Below, in pieces: positions 62,600-64,000 of a DNA stretch of 64,000 bases. The stretch is from assembly GCA_018881555.1 (NCBI GenBank), contig JACAXG010000018.1, forward strand, positions 7,563,634-7,627,633, given 5' to 3'. The notes beneath the pieces are model-generated. The model did not search any database, had not been told where the DNA came from, and worked only from the letters and a program-made list of their open reading frames with translations. The position numbers and the translations under genes are program-made. The stretch's first letter is position 1; each line of letters opens with the position of its first letter. The stretch is from Amblyornis subalaris (lineage: Eukaryota; Chordata; Aves; Passeriformes; Ptilonorhynchidae).

Positions 62600-63190
62600 G
62601 ACTTGTGCAAAATTTCAGCAGGAAAGAACTGGCACACCAAATGATAGACTGGGCATCTGAACAAATGATTAAACCAGGATGGAACTAAATGGCTGAAGAA
62701 CAGCAGATAAAATGACTGACATACTTCAAGAAGGGGGAAAGTGATTCATGCAAATATGAGCCTATTCATCTCATCTTACTAGCATGTAAGGCATTAGGAC
62801 AACTCTTTCATGAGGGAATACCTAACAGAGGTGTAAACAAATTGCAAATGGCATGAAAATCAACACAGATTTATCAAGAGCAGACTAAACCAAACTAATA
62901 GCTTCCTTTGGTGTGATTAATTTTCAAGAGAGCATAGTGACCTTATCTCTCTGGACTCCAGCAAAATATTTATTATCTATATGGGAAACCTTTAGTTAAA
63001 ACACAGAAGATGAGTTTAAGACAGTAACTTGAGGGAAGCAAGAAGCCAAAGAGAAGGGCAAGANGACTCATACATGGCTCTGGTAAGACCTCTGGAAGCC
63101 CAAGCACAGCTTTAACTCCTGGCTCCTGAGAGGGATACAAACCTCAGTTAGTGCAGAAAAGGAATTTAGGAGACCATTAATATACAGAAA
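62600..63190 (+). mobile_element. Decayed CR1-like LINE, reverse-transcriptase region remnant
   Basis: Blocks in the order expected for the reverse-transcriptase part of a CR1/L3 LINE: ACACAGATTTATCAAGAGCA with AAACCAAACTAATAGCTTCC (the 'catggatttatc...ccaaactaa' region), then CTGGACTCCAGCAAAATATT (corresponding to the 'Leu-Asp-Phe-Ser-Lys-Ala-Phe' motif codons, decayed), and later CATGGCTCTGGTAAGACCTC. Frameshifts, stops and internal deletions make it non-functional. Confidence 0.55.
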
Positions 63191-64000
63191 ATAAATGTTT
63201 TCTCAAAGTAAGGGAATTTTCCTATATTAGACTGAGACACACAATGTGTGCTCATTCTTCTTTATATGCAAGAGAGTTTTTCTGCTTTTTTTCTAGCTAA
63301 ATCTGTTGATCTAACAAAAGAATATTAATCCTCCACACAAATGTTGCCTCATGTTTTTGGCTTTCCCAAGTTTACTGTAAAGTTAAACAGCAAAAAACCA
63401 ACTGTTTATGGCACTCCTATGGTGGCCTATTTAGATAGGTATGCATAAAACCCCCCCACAAAGTCTTGATTTTGCATGTCTTCTCCACATTCAGAAAGTT
63501 TTATGAAATCACAACAAAATGTGGAGACTTCAAGCCCTGAAGGCTTTGTGTTATGTTTCTTTTTGAACTCCTCTAGTGCCTGAGCTCACATTACACAGTT
63601 TTGAACCAAGAGCCTTGACAGATAAGTGTGTATTTCCCATGCGTTTTTTCTGAGGAAAGAAAATGACTCCTGACAAAACCAGATCCTCATGAATGCTTGC
63701 TCAAAATTGCATTTTAATTCTACAGATATAGGCAAGAATCAGGCTATTAGAAAAATCCCACAAAATTGCAAAATGTGTTCAAAATAGAGTCATATTTTTC
63801 TTGGAAGAACTTTTTACCCCCTTTAAAACATTAGACCTTCAGCAGACAAAGCTATAAAAATATTAACCGCATTTTTTCAAGACTCCACAGCCTGGTGCCT
63901 GTGGGTGCTTCCAGCTAAGAAAGGAGGATTTTGTGATCATAAAGTCATAGTAAAATGCCGAAGCTAACACGTAAGACCAAATTGCAACCCATGAAATCAA
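63191..64000. other. Non-coding DNA
   Basis: AT-rich unique DNA to the end of the window, with a C run near 63452-63458. No frame of note, no RNA gene and no recognisable repeat. Confidence 0.45.

Noticed and set aside
1..64000. CRISPR array, operon, prophage or other prokaryotic system
   Set aside because: The sequence is vertebrate nuclear DNA: avian LINE and LTR families, CpG depletion and no dense gene packing. No regular repeat-spacer pattern exists.

Overview
The window looks like nuclear DNA of a bird. Two independent repeat signatures support this: a chicken-repeat-1 (CR1) LINE 3' end of the avian type at 40.35-40.68 kb, and two copies, both on the + strand, of an LTR of a type I know as abundant in bird genomes (29.7-30.8 kb and 55.0-55.8 kb). 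The composition is AT-rich with CpG depletion almost throughout. Single N characters are scattered through it, as expected of draft vertebrate sequence with masked ambiguous calls. The species or order cannot be fixed by eye.

I found no exon or gene that I can defend. The open reading frames are short, do not continue across plausible splice sites, and resemble no protein family I recognise. The longest, antisense at 29.6-30.3 kb, lies mostly inside an LTR. The next, 197 codons on the - strand at 13.2-13.8 kb, looks like chance. The window is best read as intergenic or deep-intronic sequence, possibly a gene desert.

Layout: 1-29.6 kb is mostly unique AT-rich DNA with a few low-complexity tracts, a 14-bp minisatellite (22.2 kb), a possible hAT-like DNA-transposon remnant (16.1-16.5 kb) and several AT-rich homeodomain/forkhead-motif stretches that resemble conserved non-coding elements. 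29.66-30.76 kb is the more complete LTR. 31.98-32.59 kb is a cluster of very old repeat fragments (a MIR/L2-like tail, an unnamed ancient repeat and a CR1/L3-like 3' end). At 36.0 and 39.0 kb lie two collinear copies of an unassigned dispersed repeat. 37.2-38.7 kb is the best enhancer-like tract. 40.35-40.76 kb is the CR1 3' end with a pentanucleotide tail. 46.4-47.7 kb combines AT-rich enhancer-like DNA with a CpG-elevated patch holding a strong G-quadruplex motif. 53.7-53.9 kb and 62.6-63.2 kb are decayed CR1-like LINE pieces. 54.99-55.84 kb is the second LTR, carrying an internal deletion. A compact CpG-island-like segment at 60.93-61.22 kb is the best promoter candidate, followed by AT-rich DNA at 61.86-62.56 kb.

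Nothing here looks like a novel multi-gene system. The points most worth testing are the CpG island, the G-quadruplex patch, the enhancer-like tracts and the unnamed 36/39 kb repeat pair. All conservation statements are inference from sequence character, because no alignment could be run.
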